The notes below the pieces were generated by a model. It worked only from the letters and a program-made list of their open reading frames with translations. It was not told where the DNA came from and searched no databases. From Bordetella parapertussis (lineage in GTDB: Bacteria > Pseudomonadota > Gammaproteobacteria > Burkholderiales > Burkholderiaceae_B): a stretch of DNA of 33,145 nucleotides. The stretch spans positions 1 to 33,145 of the forward strand of contig CAMBLP010000004.1 of NCBI GenBank assembly GCA_945868195.1. Direction: 5' to 3'. Within the stretch, counting starts at the first letter, position 1, and each line of letters opens with the position of its first letter. A program made the position numbers and the translations under genes. Of the stretch, positions 18,874 through 26,740 are shown one piece after another.

Positions 18874-19093
18874 TTTCTGTTCGAGTGTGTTGTTGCAGTG
18901 CATTTTTTTACTTATTTTTTTTTAGTAAAAGGCAAAAATTTCAGTTCCTTTATCAAGAATTTACTTAAGTAAATATCTATAAGTATCTGTTTTTTAAAAT
19001 ATATACTTATGTACAACATATATAGATTTTCTTTTAAAAAACCAAAAAAATATGTAGACATGTTACGGGTTTTCCCGCACAATATTAAACATT
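18874..19093. other. Very AT-rich non-coding spacer with repeated WTACTTAW motifs
   Basis: The 220 bp between uvrB and the phosphatase gene has no plausible gene, and from about 18901 to 19060 is dominated by A and T. Direct reading shows TTACTTAT (18908-18915), a perfect 16-bp palindrome ATTTACTTAAGTAAAT (18959-18974), ATAAGTAT (18979-18986) and its inverse ATACTTAT (19003-19010), and the inverted pair TTTTACT/AGTAAAA (18906-18912 and 18924-18930). T runs after uvrB may help terminate it, but there is no strong GC hairpin. The region probably holds the phosphatase promoter. Confidence 0.75.
19055..19083 (+). promoter_or_regulatory. Candidate promoter of the LMW phosphatase homologue
   Basis: TAGACA (19055-19060, 5 of 6 to TTGACA) and CACAAT (19078-19083, 4 of 6) are spaced 17 bp. 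Transcription would begin about 19090, only ~4 nt before the ATG at 19094, which fits the absence of a ribosome-binding sequence. Confidence 0.4.
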
Positions 19094-19582
19094 ATGACAA
19101 AAGTTCTCTTCGTATCCATGGGCAATATTTGCCGGTCGCCCAGCGCTGAAGGCGTATTCCGCCATCTCATCAATGACGCTGGCCTTTCAGAGGTTGTCGG
19201 TATTGATTCTGCCGGTACCCATAGCTTTCATGTTGGTGAGGCTCCTGATCCGCGTGCCATTACCGCTGCTCGAAAACGCGGTTATGAAATTACGCGCGCT
19301 GAAGCTCGGCAAGTCGAGTCTGAGGATTTTCACGAATATGATCTGATTCTTGCAATGGATTGGGAAGATCTTTCCGCATTACAGCATCAGTGTCCTAAAC
19401 CTCATCAACACAAACTGATGTTGCTGATGCGTTTCGCCAATGATTTCGAAGAAGCTACGGTGCCAGATCCTTATTACGGCGGCCCCGAAGGTTTTGGTAA
19501 AGTACTCGACTACCTCGAGGATGCCTGTCAAGGCGTACTTGAGTTGGTCCGTAAACGTGCCACTCAGTACCAGGCAGCCTAA
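19094..19582 (+). CDS. Low-molecular-weight protein-tyrosine phosphatase homologue with Cys-to-Ser nucleophile
   Basis: This 162-residue cytoplasmic protein has the LMW-PTP fold. The P-loop region reads VLFVSMGNICRSPSAEG at residues 4-20. Family members have the nucleophilic cysteine directly before x-G-N-x-C-R-S (C-x5-R-S). Here that position is Ser8, codon TCC at 19115-19117, one base away from TGC. The loop Arg14 and Ser15, and the general acid Asp125 in VPDPYYGG, are retained, as is length. Cys-to-Ser at this site is known to abolish turnover while keeping substrate binding. Possible explanations are a natural pseudophosphatase, or a sequencing or assembly error. There is no ribosome-binding sequence before the ATG. 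It is followed by a terminator, so it is separate from the isc operon; this location before iscR is, as I recall, common in related bacteria. Confidence 0.9.
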   Translation: MTKVLFVSMGNICRSPSAEGVFRHLINDAGLSEVVGIDSAGTHSFHVGEAPDPRAITAARKRGYEITRAEARQVESEDFHEYDLILAMDWEDLSALQHQCPKPHQHKLMLLMRFANDFEEATVPDPYYGGPEGFGKVLDYLEDACQGVLELVRKRATQYQAA

Positions 19583-19597
19583 TCTTCTTCAATGAGG

Positions 19598-19623
19598 AAA
19601 ACCGCGCTGAGCGCGGTTTTTTT
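19598..19623 (+). terminator. Intrinsic terminator after the phosphatase homologue
   Basis: AAAACCGCGC (19598-19607), loop TGA, GCGCGGTTTT (19611-19620), followed by more T. A strong 10-bp hairpin that isolates the phosphatase gene from the iscR promoter region. Confidence 0.92.
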
Positions 19624-19662
19624 ACGACTTTTTATCCTAAATACCTACAAGGTTTTAAGGGT

Positions 19663-19687
19663 ATACCCAACTAAATTACTCGGGAAT
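19663..19687. promoter_or_regulatory. IscR type 1 operator, upstream copy
   Basis: The 25-bp element has left half ATACCCAACT and right half ACTCGGGAAT around an AT-rich centre. It matches the type 1 IscR consensus (ATASYYGACT / AGTCRRSTAT halves) except for three positions. Type 1 sites are bound by [2Fe-2S]-IscR for repression. Confidence 0.75.
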
Positions 19688-19692
19688 TGTAT

Positions 19693-19717
19693 ATACTTGA
19701 GTTGTTTAGTCGGGTAA
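19693..19717. promoter_or_regulatory. IscR type 1 operator, downstream copy
   Basis: Left half ATACTTGAGT and right half TAGTCGGGTAA form a second type 1 site, whose right half matches consensus almost fully. It starts exactly 30 bp after the first copy, so both lie on about the same helix face. It ends 39 bp before the iscR ATG and overlaps a plausible -35 (TTGAGT at 19697-19702). Confidence 0.78.
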
Positions 19718-19756
19718 GTCATTAAATACGCAAGGTTTCTTCAAAAGGATACTGTC

Positions 19757-20284
19757 ATGAGGCTCACTACAAAAGGTCGCTTCGCCGTCACCGCTATGAT
19801 CGACTTGGCACTGCGCCAACAAGGTGGCCCTGTCACGCTTTCTGCGATTAGTCAGCGCCAAAACATTTCTTTATCATACCTTGAGCAGTTGTTTGGTAAG
19901 TTGCGCCGTCATGAGTTAGTCGAAAGCGTACGTGGTCCAGGCGGTGGCTATACGCTTTCCCGCCTTGCCCGCAATATTACTGTAGCTGACATCATTTTCG
20001 CCGTGGATGAGCCGATCGACGCGACCAACTGTGCTGGGAAGACATCCTGTGATAGTGGCACGGATGGAAAGCCTGGTATTTGTATGACCCATGAACTCTG
20101 GTCTACGCTCAATCGCAAAATGGTCGATTTCCTTGATTCGGTTTCTCTTCAAGATCTCGTCGATCAGCAAAGACTTCGCCAGATTCAGGAGGCTAGCAAA
20201 ACCTCTGGTGCTGGCGTGCGCGTCAATGTTGTTGGAACAAGTGGTGCCGCACTGACCTCAGAAAAAGCATCGGTTAGTCTTTAA
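19757..20284 (+). CDS. iscR: Fe-S cluster regulator IscR (Rrf2 family)
   Basis: This 175-residue winged-helix repressor senses Fe-S status and autoregulates the isc operon. The N-terminal [19 protein letters not shown] and the recognition helix region ([29 protein letters not shown]) are typical. The cluster ligands are Cys92, Cys98, Cys109 and probably His112. In E. coli they are Cys92, Cys98, Cys104 and His107, so there is a five-residue insertion (within [10 protein letters not shown]) between the second and third Cys. AGGA precedes the ATG. The C-terminal ~35 residues are probably disordered. Two type 1 IscR boxes upstream show autoregulation. It is the first gene of iscRSUA-hscBA-fdx. 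Confidence 0.96.
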   Translation: MRLTTKGRFAVTAMIDLALRQQGGPVTLSAISQRQNISLSYLEQLFGKLRRHELVESVRGPGGGYTLSRLARNITVADIIFAVDEPIDATNCAGKTSCDSGTDGKPGICMTHELWSTLNRKMVDFLDSVSLQDLVDQQRLRQIQEASKTSGAGVRVNVVGTSGAALTSEKASVSL

Positions 20285-20303
20285 AATACTCAGGAGTTTC
20301 TGT

Positions 20304-21515
20304 ATGTCCACCCGTCCTATTTATTTTGACTACTCGGCAACGACCCCCGTTGATCCTCTTGTCGTTGAAAAAATGATCCCCTGGCTGTATGAACATGCGG
20401 GTAATCCCGCATCTCGTAGCCATGCTTACGGCTGGGAGGCCGAAGAAGCCGTTGAGCGCGCGCGCGATCAAGTTGCCGCCTTGGTCAACGCGGATCCTCG
20501 TGAAATCATCTGGACCTCAGGCGCGACAGAGTCGAACAACCTGGCAATCAAAGGTGCTGCGACGTTTTATGCCGAACGTGGCAAGCACGTGATCACTGCC
20601 AAAACTGAACACAAAGCCGTGCTTGACCCTTGCCGCGAATTAGAACGTCAAGGTTTTGAGGTGACATATCTTGATGTTCAGGAAAATGGTTTGATTAGCA
20701 TGGAGGCCCTCCAGGCGGCTATTCGTCCTGATACGGTTCTTATTTCTGTGATGTTCGTGAACAACGAAATTGGTGTGATTCAGGATATCGCTGCGATTGG
20801 AGAGTTATGCCGCTCAAAGAATATTATCTTTCATGTGGATGCTGCACAGGCGACCGGTAAAGTCGCGATTGATTTGCAAACACTGAAAGTCGACTTGATG
20901 TCTTTTTGTGCGCACAAGACCTATGGACCTAAGGGTATCGGTGCACTTTATGTGCGTCGTAAGCCCCGCATTAGGATCGAGGCTCAGATGCATGGCGGTG
21001 GTCATGAGCGTGGTTTTCGTTCAGGCACTCTCGCAACGCATCAGATCGTCGGGATGGGCGAAGCTTTTGCACTCGCTCAGCTTGAAATGGGCACAGAAAA
21101 TGAACGTATTCGTATGCTGCGTGATCGCCTTTGGGCAGGCTTGTCTCAGATCGAAGAAGTGTATCTAAATGGTGACTTAGAGCATCGCGTTCCACACAAT
21201 TTGAACGTGAGCTTTAACTACGTCGAAGGCGAGTCTCTGATTATGGCGATCAAAGAACTCGCAGTGTCGAGTGGTTCGGCTTGTACCTCTGCCAGTCTTG
21301 AGCCTTCTTATGTGTTGCGTGCCTTAGGCCGTAATGATGAGTTAGCGCATAGCTCAATTCGTTTTACGATCGGACGTTTTACGACTGAAAAAGATATTGA
21401 TTTTGCGGTTGAGTTGCTCAAGGCACGTGTTGGCAAGCTACGCGATATGTCACCTCTTTGGGAAATGGCCAAAGAAGGCATTGATTTAAATTCGGTTCAG
21501 TGGGCCGCCCACTAA
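20304..21515 (+). CDS. iscS: Cysteine desulfurase IscS
   Basis: This 403-residue PLP enzyme removes sulfur from cysteine as a persulfide and passes it to IscU (and to tRNA thiolation partners). PLP lysine is K205 in [11 protein letters not shown]. The mobile catalytic Cys is C327 in [21 protein letters not shown]. Both sit one residue before the E. coli positions (K206, C328), so there is no indel across the core. The start [14 protein letters not shown] and the TSGATESNN block are typical. ATG preceded by CAGGAG. 19 bp after iscR. Confidence 0.97.
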   Translation: MSTRPIYFDYSATTPVDPLVVEKMIPWLYEHAGNPASRSHAYGWEAEEAVERARDQVAALVNADPREIIWTSGATESNNLAIKGAATFYAERGKHVITAKTEHKAVLDPCRELERQGFEVTYLDVQENGLISMEALQAAIRPDTVLISVMFVNNEIGVIQDIAAIGELCRSKNIIFHVDAAQATGKVAIDLQTLKVDLMSFCAHKTYGPKGIGALYVRRKPRIRIEAQMHGGGHERGFRSGTLATHQIVGMGEAFALAQLEMGTENERIRMLRDRLWAGLSQIEEVYLNGDLEHRVPHNLNVSFNYVEGESLIMAIKELAVSSGSACTSASLEPSYVLRALGRNDELAHSSIRFTIGRFTTEKDIDFAVELLKARVGKLRDMSPLWEMAKEGIDLNSVQWAAH

Positions 21516-21536
21516 AAACATAGGTTGGAGAATAAA

Positions 21537-21920
21537 ATGGCATATAGCGATAAAGTCTTAGATCACTACGAAAATCCCCGCAATGTCGGTACGTTCGACA
21601 AGAGCGATGACCAAGTTGGTACCGGTATGGTCGGTGCTCCTGCCTGTGGTGATGTGATGAAATTACAAATTCGTGTCAACGATGCCGGCATCATAGAGGA
21701 TGCGCGTTTTAAAACTTACGGCTGTGGCTCGGCGATCGCTTCGAGCTCACTCGTGACAGAGTGGGTCAAAGGTAAAACGCTAGACGAAGCGTTGACGATT
21801 CGCAATACGCAGATCGCCGAAGAGTTGGCGTTGCCTCCTGTCAAGATCCACTGTTCCATTCTTGCCGAAGACGCGATCAAGGCTGCGGTTGAGGACTACA
21901 AAAACAAGCATACGGGATGA
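21537..21920 (+). CDS. iscU: Fe-S cluster assembly scaffold IscU
   Basis: This 127-residue scaffold assembles [2Fe-2S] clusters with IscS. The three ligand cysteines are Cys37 ([10 protein letters not shown]), Cys63 ([11 protein letters not shown]) and Cys106 ([15 protein letters not shown]). The HscA-binding LPPVK motif at residues 99-103 is intact. The ATG at 21537 follows TTGGAG at good spacing. A TTG four codons upstream is rejected because it is itself part of the ribosome-binding sequence. Stop overlaps a possible ATG of iscA. Confidence 0.97.
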   Translation: MAYSDKVLDHYENPRNVGTFDKSDDQVGTGMVGAPACGDVMKLQIRVNDAGIIEDARFKTYGCGSAIASSSLVTEWVKGKTLDEALTIRNTQIAEELALPPVKIHCSILAEDAIKAAVEDYKNKHTG

Positions 21921-21922
21921 TC

Positions 21923-22246
21923 ATGGGCGTAACACTTACCTCTCAGGCTGCCGACCATATCGGCAAATATCTCCAAAAACGCGGCAGCGGTATTGGGTTG
22001 CGTTTGGGTGTTCGTACAACGGGTTGTTCCGGAATGGCCTATAAACTTGAATACGTCGATGAGGCTGCGTCCGAAGATCAGGTCTTTGAGAGCTTCGGCG
22101 TTAAAGTGTTCGTTGATCCAAAGAGCCTCTCCTATCTGGAAGGCACCGAGCTGGATTACGCACGCGAAGGGCTCAATGAGGGCTTTAAGTTCCGTAACCC
22201 GAATGAAAAGGCAACTTGTGGTTGTGGTGAGTCTTTCACGGTTTAA
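21923..22246 (+). CDS. iscA: A-type Fe-S carrier IscA
   Basis: This 107-residue A-type carrier protein delivers iron or [2Fe-2S]/[4Fe-4S] clusters to targets. The three conserved cysteines are Cys35 ([10 protein letters not shown]), Cys99 and Cys101 (CGCGESF). The length is identical to E. coli IscA when the ATG at 21923 is used, and GGGA sits five bases before it. An ATG at 21917, overlapping the iscU stop, would add two residues and leaves no room for a ribosome-binding site. Confidence 0.95.
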   Translation: MGVTLTSQAADHIGKYLQKRGSGIGLRLGVRTTGCSGMAYKLEYVDEAASEDQVFESFGVKVFVDPKSLSYLEGTELDYAREGLNEGFKFRNPNEKATCGCGESFTV

Positions 22247-22252
22247 ATAGAC

Positions 22253-22798
22253 TTGGACGCTACAACGGATCGCTCTCTGGCTACGCAGGATCATTTTGCC
22301 CTGCTTGGGTTTCCTCGCAGTTTTAGCCTAGATCATCAAGCGCTAGAGGCTGCTTGGAAGAGGGTGGTGCTCGCGGTTCATCCAGATCGTTTCGCGACGC
22401 GTTCTGCTGCTGAAAAACGCGTTGCAATGCAGTGGAGCTCTCAGGCCAACGAGGCATATCGGATTTTAAAAGATCCGATGTCCAGAGCCCGCTATTTGTG
22501 TGAACTCGCTGGTGTTGATCTTCAAGTTGAAACCAACACGGCGATGTCGCCTGATTTTTTATTCCGTCAAATGACTTGGCATGAGCAGTTAGACGCGCTG
22601 CTTGAAGAAAGTCATGATCCGCATGCGCGAGAGCTTGCTTATCAAGCCCTGAGTGCAGAGCTGTCACTCGCTGAACATGAGTTGATGATTGAGGTTGGTG
22701 AGTACCTTGATCAGGATCGTTATGATCAAGCGGCTTCGCGCGTGCGTGAATGGATGTTTTTAAATAAGATGATTGCGCAATTGCGTGCAATTGATTAG
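22253..22798 (+). CDS. hscB: J-domain co-chaperone HscB
   Basis: This 181-residue co-chaperone targets IscU to HscA and stimulates its ATPase. The J domain has HPD at residues 43-45 (LAVHPDRF), with NEAYRILKDPMSRARYLCELAG following. The C-terminal three-helix bundle (about 90-175) binds IscU. The start is taken as TTG at 22253, six bases after the iscA stop. There is no ATG or GTG between the iscA stop and the conserved DHFALLGFP region. No ribosome-binding sequence is obvious, so coupling to iscA is likely. Confidence 0.93.
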   Translation: MDATTDRSLATQDHFALLGFPRSFSLDHQALEAAWKRVVLAVHPDRFATRSAAEKRVAMQWSSQANEAYRILKDPMSRARYLCELAGVDLQVETNTAMSPDFLFRQMTWHEQLDALLEESHDPHARELAYQALSAELSLAEHELMIEVGEYLDQDRYDQAASRVREWMFLNKMIAQLRAID

Positions 22799-22845
22799 GC
22801 CTTGCGGTCTCTACGCTGCACAGAGTGCGCAACTGAATCAAATAT

Positions 22846-24702
22846 ATGGCGTTATTGCAAATTTCTGAACCCGGTGAATCACCCGCACCACACCAACGTC
22901 GCTTGGCGGTAGGGATTGATTTAGGTACAACCCACTCCCTGGTCGCCGCAGTGCGCAGTAGCGTGCCAGAAGTACTTGCCGATGAAGCAGGCAGAGCCCT
23001 TGTTCCCTCTGCTGTATTTATTGAAGCATGCGGTCAAGCATTGGTAGGCGTCCAAGCACTTTCCAAACAAGAATTATTTCCGCTTGATACGCTCGTATCA
23101 ATCAAGCGTCTCATGGGGCGTTCCTATTCAGAAGCATTGAACTCTGGTATGCCTTACGAGTTTGTTGAAGACGGGCAGAGTGTTCGCGTTCATACCAAGC
23201 ATGCCTCCTTGTCTCCCGTCGAGATTGCTGCCAAAATTTTAGAGAAGCTAAAGCTTTTAGCCGAAGGGACCTTGGGTGATGCCTTAGTGGGTGCCGTCAT
23301 TACGGTTCCCGCCTATTTCGATGATGCCCAGCGTCAAGCCACTCGGGATGCTGCTCGGCTTGCTGGTCTAAATGTTTTACGTTTGCTCAATGAACCGACT
23401 GCCGCTGCGATTGCTTACGGTCTTGATCATGGCTCCGAAGGTGTCTACGCTGTGTATGACTTAGGCGGTGGCACCTTTGATGTTTCACTGTTAAGACTGG
23501 CACGTGGTGTGTTTGAGGTCATTGCAACAGGCGGCGATACGCGCCTAGGCGGTGATGACTTTGACGCCTTGATCGCTGACGATTTCATCAATGCACGGCA
23601 ATTGAAAAACGTGAGTCATCAGACACGTCGCACCCTCTTGAGCGCAGCGCGTCGCTTACGTGAATCTCTAACAGATGTTTCTGAGCACGTCGAGTCTGTC
23701 GTGATTGATAGTCAGACCGATGCGCTCACACTGACGCGAGAGGCTTTTGAGCGGATTGCGGAGCCCTTGATATCGCGGTCGATCTCCTGCGTAAACCAAG
23801 CGCTCAAGGATGCTTCTCTGACGACCCAAGATATTCAAGGCGTTGTCATGGTGGGTGGCGCAACAAGAATGCCGATCGTGCGTCAGCGTGTTGGAGATAT
23901 TTTTGGTACGACACCACTAACTGATTTAGATCCTGACCAAGTGGTTGCGCTTGGTGCTGCATTGCAAGCGAATCTTTTGGCGGGTAACCGTAACCCCGGT
24001 GAAGATTGGTTATTGCTTGATGTCACACCGTTGACACTCGGTCTGGAAACGATGGGTGGCTTGGTCGAACACATTATTCCCCGTAACAGCACGATTCCAG
24101 TTGCCCGCGCTCAAGAGTTCACGACTTTTAAAGACGGACAGACCGCATTGGCTTTGCATGTCGTTCAAGGGGAGCGGGATTTAGTTTCTGATTGCCGCTC
24201 ATTGGCGCGTTTCGAGCTCAGAGGCATTCCTGCCATGGTCGCTGGAGCCGCTAAGATACGTGTCACTTTTCAAGTGGATGCGGATGGATTGCTGAGTGTT
24301 TCTGCCAGAGAACTAGGTTCGGGCGTTGAGGCCTCCGTCACCGTAAAACCGTCTTTTGGTCTGAGCGACGATGAGATCTCCCGGATGTTGACAGAGGGTA
24401 TGTCTAAGGCTGGCTTTGATGCTCAAATGCGCATGTTGCGTGAGCAGCAAGTTGATGCCCAACAACTGATTGAGTCCGTAAAGGCCGCTCTTGCTGCTGA
24501 TGCTGACTTGTTGAGTGCGGTTGAGCAAACAAAAATTGCCCAACAATTACAGCTGACGTCTGAAGCGGCGGCGGGCGATGATGTAGAGGTCATTCGTGTC
24601 GCTGTCAAAATGCTCTCGGCCGTGACCGATGATTTCGCGGCCCGACGTATGGATCGCAGCATTAGGGCGGCGTTAACGGGTCGATCGTTAGAGGATTTAT
24701 AG
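22846..24702 (+). CDS. hscA: Hsp70-type chaperone HscA for IscU
   Basis: This 618-residue specialised Hsp70 drives cluster release from IscU. The nucleotide-binding domain shows [13 protein letters not shown] (about residues 22-34), the [13 protein letters not shown] phosphate loop, [11 protein letters not shown] and the linker [17 protein letters not shown]. The substrate-binding domain has [23 protein letters not shown], a block diagnostic of HscA rather than DnaK. Length is close to the E. coli protein (616 aa). The start ATG lies 47 bp after hscB. Eight bases separate it from fdx. Confidence 0.97.
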   Translation: MALLQISEPGESPAPHQRRLAVGIDLGTTHSLVAAVRSSVPEVLADEAGRALVPSAVFIEACGQALVGVQALSKQELFPLDTLVSIKRLMGRSYSEALNSGMPYEFVEDGQSVRVHTKHASLSPVEIAAKILEKLKLLAEGTLGDALVGAVITVPAYFDDAQRQATRDAARLAGLNVLRLLNEPTAAAIAYGLDHGSEGVYAVYDLGGGTFDVSLLRLARGVFEVIATGGDTRLGGDDFDALIADDFINARQLKNVSHQTRRTLLSAARRLRESLTDVSEHVESVVIDSQTDALTLTREAFERIAEPLISRSISCVNQALKDASLTTQDIQGVVMVGGATRMPIVRQRVGDIFGTTPLTDLDPDQVVALGAALQANLLAGNRNPGEDWLLLDVTPLTLGLETMGGLVEHIIPRNSTIPVARAQEFTTFKDGQTALALHVVQGERDLVSDCRSLARFELRGIPAMVAGAAKIRVTFQVDADGLLSVSARELGSGVEASVTVKPSFGLSDDEISRMLTEGMSKAGFDAQMRMLREQQVDAQQLIESVKAALAADADLLSAVEQTKIAQQLQLTSEAAAGDDVEVIRVAVKMLSAVTDDFAARRMDRSIRAALTGRSLEDL

Positions 24703-24710
24703 GATTAACC

Positions 24711-25052
24711 ATGCCAAAAATTACTATATTGCCTCATCCAGAAGTTTGCCCGCAGGGTAAAGTGATTGAGCATGCTCCAACTGGCGTGTCGATTTGCCGT
24801 GTTTTGTTGGATAACGATGTCGAGCTTGAGCATGCGTGCGAGCTTTCTTGTGCCTGTACGACGTGCCATGTCGTTGTCAAAGAAGGTTTTCAATCTCTAG
24901 CTGAGGCTTCTGACTCCGAAGAGGATCTTTTAGACCGTGCTTGGGGGCTTTCCACAACTTCCAGACTAGCTTGTCAGGCCAAAGTCGCGAATATTGATCT
25001 GACGATCGAAATTCCGCGCTATACGATTAATCACGCCAAAGAAAATCACTAA
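24711..25052 (+). CDS. fdx: ISC-type [2Fe-2S] ferredoxin
   Basis: This 113-residue adrenodoxin-like ferredoxin donates electrons to Fe-S assembly. The cluster ligands are Cys43, Cys49, Cys52 (C-x5-C-x2-C within HACELSCACTTCHV) and Cys88 (RLACQA). Another Cys at 47 is non-ligand, as in related proteins. It closes the isc operon. The usual small downstream gene iscX is absent here: the next 58 bp are non-coding and an unrelated aldolase gene follows. The C-terminus (IPRYTINHAKENH) is typical. Confidence 0.96.
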   Translation: MPKITILPHPEVCPQGKVIEHAPTGVSICRVLLDNDVELEHACELSCACTTCHVVVKEGFQSLAEASDSEEDLLDRAWGLSTTSRLACQAKVANIDLTIEIPRYTINHAKENH

Positions 25053-25110
25053 GTACACTTGGGTTTAAATCGTGTAAAGTATCTCGCACATCAATAATAG
25101 TGGAGATAGC

Positions 25111-25902
25111 ATGAGACCCAATAGTATTCGCCAAAAAATAGCTTCAGGTTTACCTGTGATCAATGGTTGGCTGGCCATCCCATCCTCTTATTCTGCAGAG
25201 ATCATTGGGCACCAAGGCTTTGATTCAGTCACAGTAGATTTGCAGCATGGCATGATTGGTATCGATGCTGCGCTGCCGATGTTTCAGGCCCTATCCTCAA
25301 CGCCGGCCATTCCCTTGGCGCGTGTGCCATGGAACGACCCCGCCCAAATTATGCGTTTGCTTGATAGCGGCGCCTACGGCATCATCTGTCCAATGATTTC
25401 GACTGTAGATGATGCGGTCAGTTTTGTTGCCTCTTGCCGCTATCCGCCCCACGGCCAGCGTTCTTTTGGACCTGCGCGTGCCTCGTTATATGGTGGTGCT
25501 GATTACTACCCACACGCTGACAAAGAGATCTTGGCGCTAGGCATGATTGAGACGCAAGCGGGTTTAGATAACTTGGACAAGATTCTCGCGATTGAAGGGC
25601 TCGACGGTATTTATATCGGTCCGAATGATCTTGCCTTAGCGCTTGGTTCTGTTCCTAAATCGGAGTCGGACGATCCTGTCGTCATGAAGGCCGTTGAGCA
25701 TATTCGAACACGTGCTCTTGCGCATGGCAAGATAGCCGGTATTTTCTGCTCTTCAGGTGAAGCAGCCGCCATGAGAATCAAACAAGGTTTTCAGATGGTG
25801 ACGCCCGGTAACGAAGCGGCACTGATGGCGAGTGCGGCGAAGGCTGCCGTTGCAATAGCGCGCGGTGCTCAACCTACTGGTGCCTCAAAAACTGGGTATT
25901 AA
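25111..25902 (+). CDS. HpcH/HpaI-family class II pyruvate aldolase
   Basis: This 263-residue TIM-barrel protein cleaves or forms 4-hydroxy-2-oxo acids with pyruvate and an aldehyde using a divalent metal. The family residues are present: His46 (VDLQHG), Arg71 (PLARVPWND), metal ligands Glu147 (GMIETQAG) and Asp173 (IGPNDLA). Known members act on 2,4-dihydroxyhept-2-enedioate, 2-keto-3-deoxy-glucarate (GarL) or 2-keto-3-deoxy-L-rhamnonate; substrate cannot be chosen from the sequence. GGAG precedes the ATG. It is followed after 16 bp by a hydroxypyruvate-isomerase homologue. GarL-type cleavage would give tartronate semialdehyde, the product side of the isomerase, so a joint pathway is a plausible inference. 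Confidence 0.85.
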   Translation: MRPNSIRQKIASGLPVINGWLAIPSSYSAEIIGHQGFDSVTVDLQHGMIGIDAALPMFQALSSTPAIPLARVPWNDPAQIMRLLDSGAYGIICPMISTVDDAVSFVASCRYPPHGQRSFGPARASLYGGADYYPHADKEILALGMIETQAGLDNLDKILAIEGLDGIYIGPNDLALALGSVPKSESDDPVVMKAVEHIRTRALAHGKIAGIFCSSGEAAAMRIKQGFQMVTPGNEAALMASAAKAAVAIARGAQPTGASKTGY

Positions 25903-25918
25903 TAATCAAGGGCATTCA

Positions 25919-26695
25919 ATGCTGCGTTTCTCCGCAAATCTTGGTTTTTTATGGTCTCAGTTGCCTTTGCTTGAGCGCATTGAACGTGCGGCGGCCAGTC
26001 AATTTAATGCCATTGAATTGCACTGGCCTTATGACACTTCGCCCACCGAGGTACGTGATGCCTGTCAACGAAATGGTTTGACGCTATTGGCAGCCAACGC
26101 ACCGATAGGAAACGCCTCGTTGGGTGAGTCGGGCTTAGCGGCCTTACCTGGACGTGAGACTGATTTCAAAAAGTCCTTTGAATCTAGTTTGGTGTGGTGC
26201 CATCAGGCCGGCGCGAAAGCGATTCATGTGTTGCCTGGAATTGTTCCGGTAGACCAACGCGTCCTTGCCACAAAGACTTTGGTCAGTAATCTTCAATGGG
26301 CAGCAGATCTAGCCGCTCGAAGCGGTTTCACGATTTTGCTAGAAGCCATAAATCAACGTGATAAGCCTGGGTATTTTTACTCAACGCAAGCCGAATCGAA
26401 TGTGATACGCGAACAATGTGAACGTGACAATATCAAGCTTATGTTTGATGTCTATCACGTAGGCGTTGCCGAAGGGGATATTCTCAACAAGCTTGAGTAT
26501 TATCTTCCGCATATCGGTCATATACAGATTGCGGCTGTGCCATCGCGTGCTGAACCTGATGAGGGAGAGGTGGATTATTCAGTGGTATTGCGCCGAATCG
26601 ACTCCTTGGGGTACCAAGGTTGGATTGGATGCGAATACAAACCCCGTTCGAGCGTCGAAGCGGGTCTGGCGTGGCGTACGCCATTTATGGTGTAG
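25919..26695 (+). CDS. hyi: Hydroxypyruvate isomerase family protein (Hyi/OtnI-like)
   Basis: This is a 258-residue AP-endonuclease-2-type TIM barrel, the same length as E. coli Hyi, which interconverts hydroxypyruvate and tartronate semialdehyde. Features seen are the N-terminal LRFSANLGFLW, AIELHWPYD, metal ligand Glu in TILLEAINQRDKPGYF, LMFDVYHVGVAEGD, IGHIQIAAVPSRAEPDEGEVDY and the second catalytic Glu in WIGCEYKPRSSVEAGLAW. OtnI (2-oxo-tetronate isomerase) is a close relative and cannot be excluded. The ATG at 25919 is preceded by AAGGG. A longer frame from 25865 would overlap the aldolase gene and adds 18 non-conserved residues. No gcl or glxR homologue is in the window. Confidence 0.8.
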   Translation: MLRFSANLGFLWSQLPLLERIERAAASQFNAIELHWPYDTSPTEVRDACQRNGLTLLAANAPIGNASLGESGLAALPGRETDFKKSFESSLVWCHQAGAKAIHVLPGIVPVDQRVLATKTLVSNLQWAADLAARSGFTILLEAINQRDKPGYFYSTQAESNVIREQCERDNIKLMFDVYHVGVAEGDILNKLEYYLPHIGHIQIAAVPSRAEPDEGEVDYSVVLRRIDSLGYQGWIGCEYKPRSSVEAGLAWRTPFMV

Positions 26696-26697
26696 GT

Positions 26698-26730
26698 GTG
26701 TGAAGACAATCCTGCGACTTGTCCTCACAC
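26698..26730. terminator. Hairpin between convergent hyi and lysS; possible terminator
   Basis: GTGTGAAGACAA (26698-26709) pairs with TTGTCCTCACAC (26719-26730), eleven pairs and one mismatch, with a nine-base loop. It is placed between two converging stops. Neither strand has a strong U tract after it, so it may be a 3' end stabiliser or a weak or Rho-assisted terminator. Confidence 0.5.
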
Positions 26731-26740
26731 TATATCGCCT

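Noticed and set aside
21917..21922. Alternative iscA start at ATG 21917
   Set aside because: It leaves no space for a ribosome-binding site. The ATG at 21923 gives exactly the family length and has GGGA upstream.
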